Assembly (NCBI GenBank): GCA_036964625.1 | Contig: JBALTG010000007.1 | Span: 1-64,000, forward strand | Source of the DNA: Motiliproteus sp036964625 | GTDB lineage: Bacteria > Pseudomonadota > Gammaproteobacteria > Pseudomonadales > Balneatricaceae | Length of the DNA stretch: 64,000 nucleotides | Direction: 5' to 3' | Shown: positions 62,096 to 64,000 of the stretch, one piece after another | How the letters are laid out: each line of letters starts with the position of its first letter | Numbering within the stretch: position 1 is the first letter of the stretch | The notes under the pieces: generated by a model | Seen by the model: only the letters and a program-made list of their open reading frames with translations | The model's database searches: none | Told to the model about the DNA's origin: nothing | Made by a program: the position numbers and the translations under genes

Positions 62096-64000
62096 ATGAA
62101 GAGTAAAGCCCAAGCTGTTGAAGCCCTGATTAACCAATTGGATAACGGTGATGAGGTCGATCGCTGCTATGCCGCTCAGGCTCTGGGCCGGTTCCGAGAT
62201 CCCCGTGCGCTGGAACCACTCTATCGCCATCTGCAGGATGAGGATCTGGATGTGTGTATCGATACCGCCACCGCGTTAGGCAGCATGGGTAGCGAGGATG
62301 CGGTACAGGGATTGATCGATGCCCTGCTCTATCATGCAGACCCGGATGTAAAACAGGCCGCTATCGGGGGGCTGTCTCACTGTGGCGGTGATCTGGCGGC
62401 AAAAACCTTGCTGCGGCTATTGGATCGTCCTGAGGATATGCAGATAAGCCAAACCGAAGGCTGGGACGATTGGTGGGACATTCAATTGCGGGCGGTTAAA
62501 GCATTGGGCGACTGTGGCGTTACCGCTGCCGTCCAGCCGTTGGCCGCGTTACTTGATTCTGACGCCGGTCAGGATATCGAAAGCGAAATACTCAACGCCT
62601 TAATCCAGATAGGCCCGCCCGGTATCGCTGCTCTGGCTCAGCGTGTGGATGCTGCACAACCACGGCAGTTACGCCGTATCGCCACGGCGCTGGCTCAGGC
62701 GTCATCAACCGACGCTTATCAACTGCTGTCTAAGCTACTGGTCAATTCTGACCCTGATGTCCGGATCGCGGCAGCCGGTTCTGTCGCCGCAGGCACTGCG
62801 CCAGATCGCCTGCAAACCCTGATTGGTTTGCTGGATGATACCTCAACCCAGGTTCAGATAGCTGCACTGAAGGGGCTGGAAACACTGCAACCTCAGATAA
62901 GCGAGGGTCCCAGCGATGAGCAATTATGGCCGTTGCTCGACAGCAGCGATAATCGTCTGTGCTGTGCGGCACTGAGGATGCTGTCGCAACGGGTCGACCT
63001 GGAGGGCCCGCTGTCCGACGCATTAGTCGAACGGCTGCAGCGGGGTCTCAGTAGCCGTCAGGAACAGGAACAGCTACTGTGTTGCGAGCTGGTGGCCCGA
63101 GCGACTCAGATCGACGTCAGTGAGCAGTTACTGGCACTGATCGAAGATGCCAAGACGCCGATACAGGTACGGCGTCAACTGATCCAGTCGATCGGTCAAC
63201 GCGGGTTGTATGACCCCGCTACGCTGGCCGTGTTATGGAACAGTAGCCAGGATAGCAGCGCAGCACTACGGCATGTATCGCTGCAGAGTTTGCAGGCGCT
63301 CAGCAACCACGCCAGCATGGATTCTGCGGATGATTTGCAACAGCCGTCGCAAGAACCGTTGCAACAGTCCTCGCAACAGCCGTTGATTACGCCTTTGTCT
63401 CTACTGCTCAGCGCGCTTAACGGCGATTCAGTCGAGTGGCCGGACGATTCTGATCGTGGCGATGATACGGCAGAAACGGGTGCGGATTTAGAACAATCTG
63501 AGCAGCGGATTGTGCTGGTTGCGGTTGATGACCAGAATAACGAAATCAAGCCGGAGACGCGTGCAACCAAGCCCCGGCCAAGTATTGAGCAGATTCTGGC
63601 ATCGGTTTCTGATGCTTATCCCGATAAGCAGGACAAGGGGGTTGAAAACGTCATTATGAGCTCGACGCTAGCGTCGATCACCCGCGGCAATATCGAGGCG
63701 ACGGTCGGAGTGACTCAAGAGCTGAGCAGTGATTCTGTGCGTATTCTGGGGTTGGTTGATAACCTGCCGGAGGCGTACGACGAATTCGCCGCGGTGGTTC
63801 ATAGCAACGCCCGTAACGGTGAGCGGATGATTCTTGAAAAGCGTAGCGAGCCGGAACAGATAGCGGCTGATCGACGGATACTTGCAGCAAGGGTACTGGG
63901 CGACTGCGTCCAGGCCGACGTGGTACCGCCGCTGCTAGAGTGTCTGATGGATGACGATGCCAACGTGCGCCGTGAGGCGGCGGATAGCCTCGGTCGGTTG
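62096..64000 (+). CDS. HEAT-repeat protein, truncated by the window end
   Basis: A frame open for 635 codons to the last base. The ATG at 62096 follows AGGAGC by 6 bases. The sequence is a chain of HEAT/PBS-lyase-type repeats: RCYAAQALGRFRDPRALEPL, DTATALGSMGSEDAVQGLIDAL, KQAAIGGLSHCGGDLAAKTLLRLL, RAVKALGDCGVTAAVQPLAALL, and again ARVLGDCVQADVVPPLLECLMDD at the right edge, with an acidic Gln/Asp-rich insertion at about 415-480. No signal peptide is seen, so it is probably a cytoplasmic protein-interaction scaffold. It is divergent from the idr-like operon; a role in maturation of that complex is speculation. Confidence 0.85.
   Translation, partial: MKSKAQAVEALINQLDNGDEVDRCYAAQALGRFRDPRALEPLYRHLQDEDLDVCIDTATALGSMGSEDAVQGLIDALLYHADPDVKQAAIGGLSHCGGDLAAKTLLRLLDRPEDMQISQTEGWDDWWDIQLRAVKALGDCGVTAAVQPLAALLDSDAGQDIESEILNALIQIGPPGIAALAQRVDAAQPRQLRRIATALAQASSTDAYQLLSKLLVNSDPDVRIAAAGSVAAGTAPDRLQTLIGLLDDTSTQVQIAALKGLETLQPQISEGPSDEQLWPLLDSSDNRLCCAALRMLSQRVDLEGPLSDALVERLQRGLSSRQEQEQLLCCELVARATQIDVSEQLLALIEDAKTPIQVRRQLIQSIGQRGLYDPATLAVLWNSSQDSSAALRHVSLQSLQALSNHASMDSADDLQQPSQEPLQQSSQQPLITPLSLLLSALNGDSVEWPDDSDRGDDTAETGADLEQSEQRIVLVAVDDQNNEIKPETRATKPRPSIEQILASVSDAYPDKQDKGVENVIMSSTLASITRGNIEATVGVTQELSSDSVRILGLVDNLPEAYDEFAAVVHSNARNGERMILEKRSEPEQIAADRRILAARVLGDCVQADVVPPLLECLMDDDANVRREAADSLGRL

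Overview
This window is chromosomal DNA of a gammaproteobacterium, most likely a marine or Oceanospirillales/Pseudomonadales-like lineage. The evidence is conserved gene order rather than any single marker: the block kdsD-(kdsC)-lptCAB-rpoN-hpf-ptsN-rapZ-ptsO, the divergent mlaFED.B-ibaG-murA, the Pseudomonas-like murA-hisG-hisD-hisC-degS/algW run, and xerD-dsbC. Coding is dense on both strands. No rRNA, tRNA, CRISPR array or intact transposon was seen.

Layout. 0.2-7.5 kb: a soluble NAD-dependent molybdenum formate dehydrogenase operon (fdsG-fdsB-fdsA-fdhD, minus strand) with a divergent ModE-like/periplasmic-binding-fold regulator and an FNR-like box between them. 7.6-10.8 kb: cytochrome b561 and YceI, DarP, MgtE. 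10.9-18.8 kb: the PTS-Ntr/RapZ/HPF/sigma-54 block and the LPS transport genes lptCAB, with kdsD and a kdsC that has lost its middle. 19.0-26.3 kb (plus strand): the Mla lipid transporter, which has no mlaC between mlaD and mlaB, then ibaG, murA and hisG-D-C. 26.3-31.6 kb: DegS-type protease, a Nif3-like protein, ZapG/YhcB, and the cobalamin lower-ligand genes cobU-cobT-cobC, with a 15 x 15-bp minisatellite ORF between cobT and cobC.

32.1-39.6 kb holds an unusual minus-strand system. A sensor kinase and an NtrC-class response regulator lie just upstream of an operon encoding a receiver-domain/P-loop NTPase fusion, an ABC exporter and an esterase-like hydrolase. A good match to a -24/-12 sigma-54 promoter and upstream TTGGGG iterons sit between the regulator and that operon. 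40-46.9 kb: a frameshifted repeat lipoprotein, a divergent LysR/MFS pair, DUF4197, pfkA and a fused msrAB. 47-53.7 kb: a tightly coupled seven-gene minus-strand operon (thermostable-hemolysin family, acyl/AMP ligase, heme-oxygenase-like diiron protein, SDR, TPR protein, QseB/QseC-like two-component pair), which looks like a small-molecule pathway carrying its own regulator. 53.8-55.6 kb: xerD-dsbC with a clear terminator.

56.2-61.8 kb is the most striking locus. An arsenite-oxidase-like molybdopterin catalytic subunit, its Tat-exported Rieske partner and two diheme cytochrome c peroxidases form one operon, which is the composition of the iodate reductase cluster idrABP1P2 rather than of an arsenite oxidase operon. 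A divergent HEAT-repeat gene runs off the right edge.

A recurring trait is the large number of short tandem repeats. Inside reading frames every unit is a multiple of 3 bp (fdhD, fdsB, lptA, hisG start, the cob ORF, ABC transporter tail, lipoprotein), while two noncoding tracts have 11-bp and 12-bp units. All coordinates, motifs and translations come from reading the sequence; family assignments rest on recalled motifs and no database search was run.
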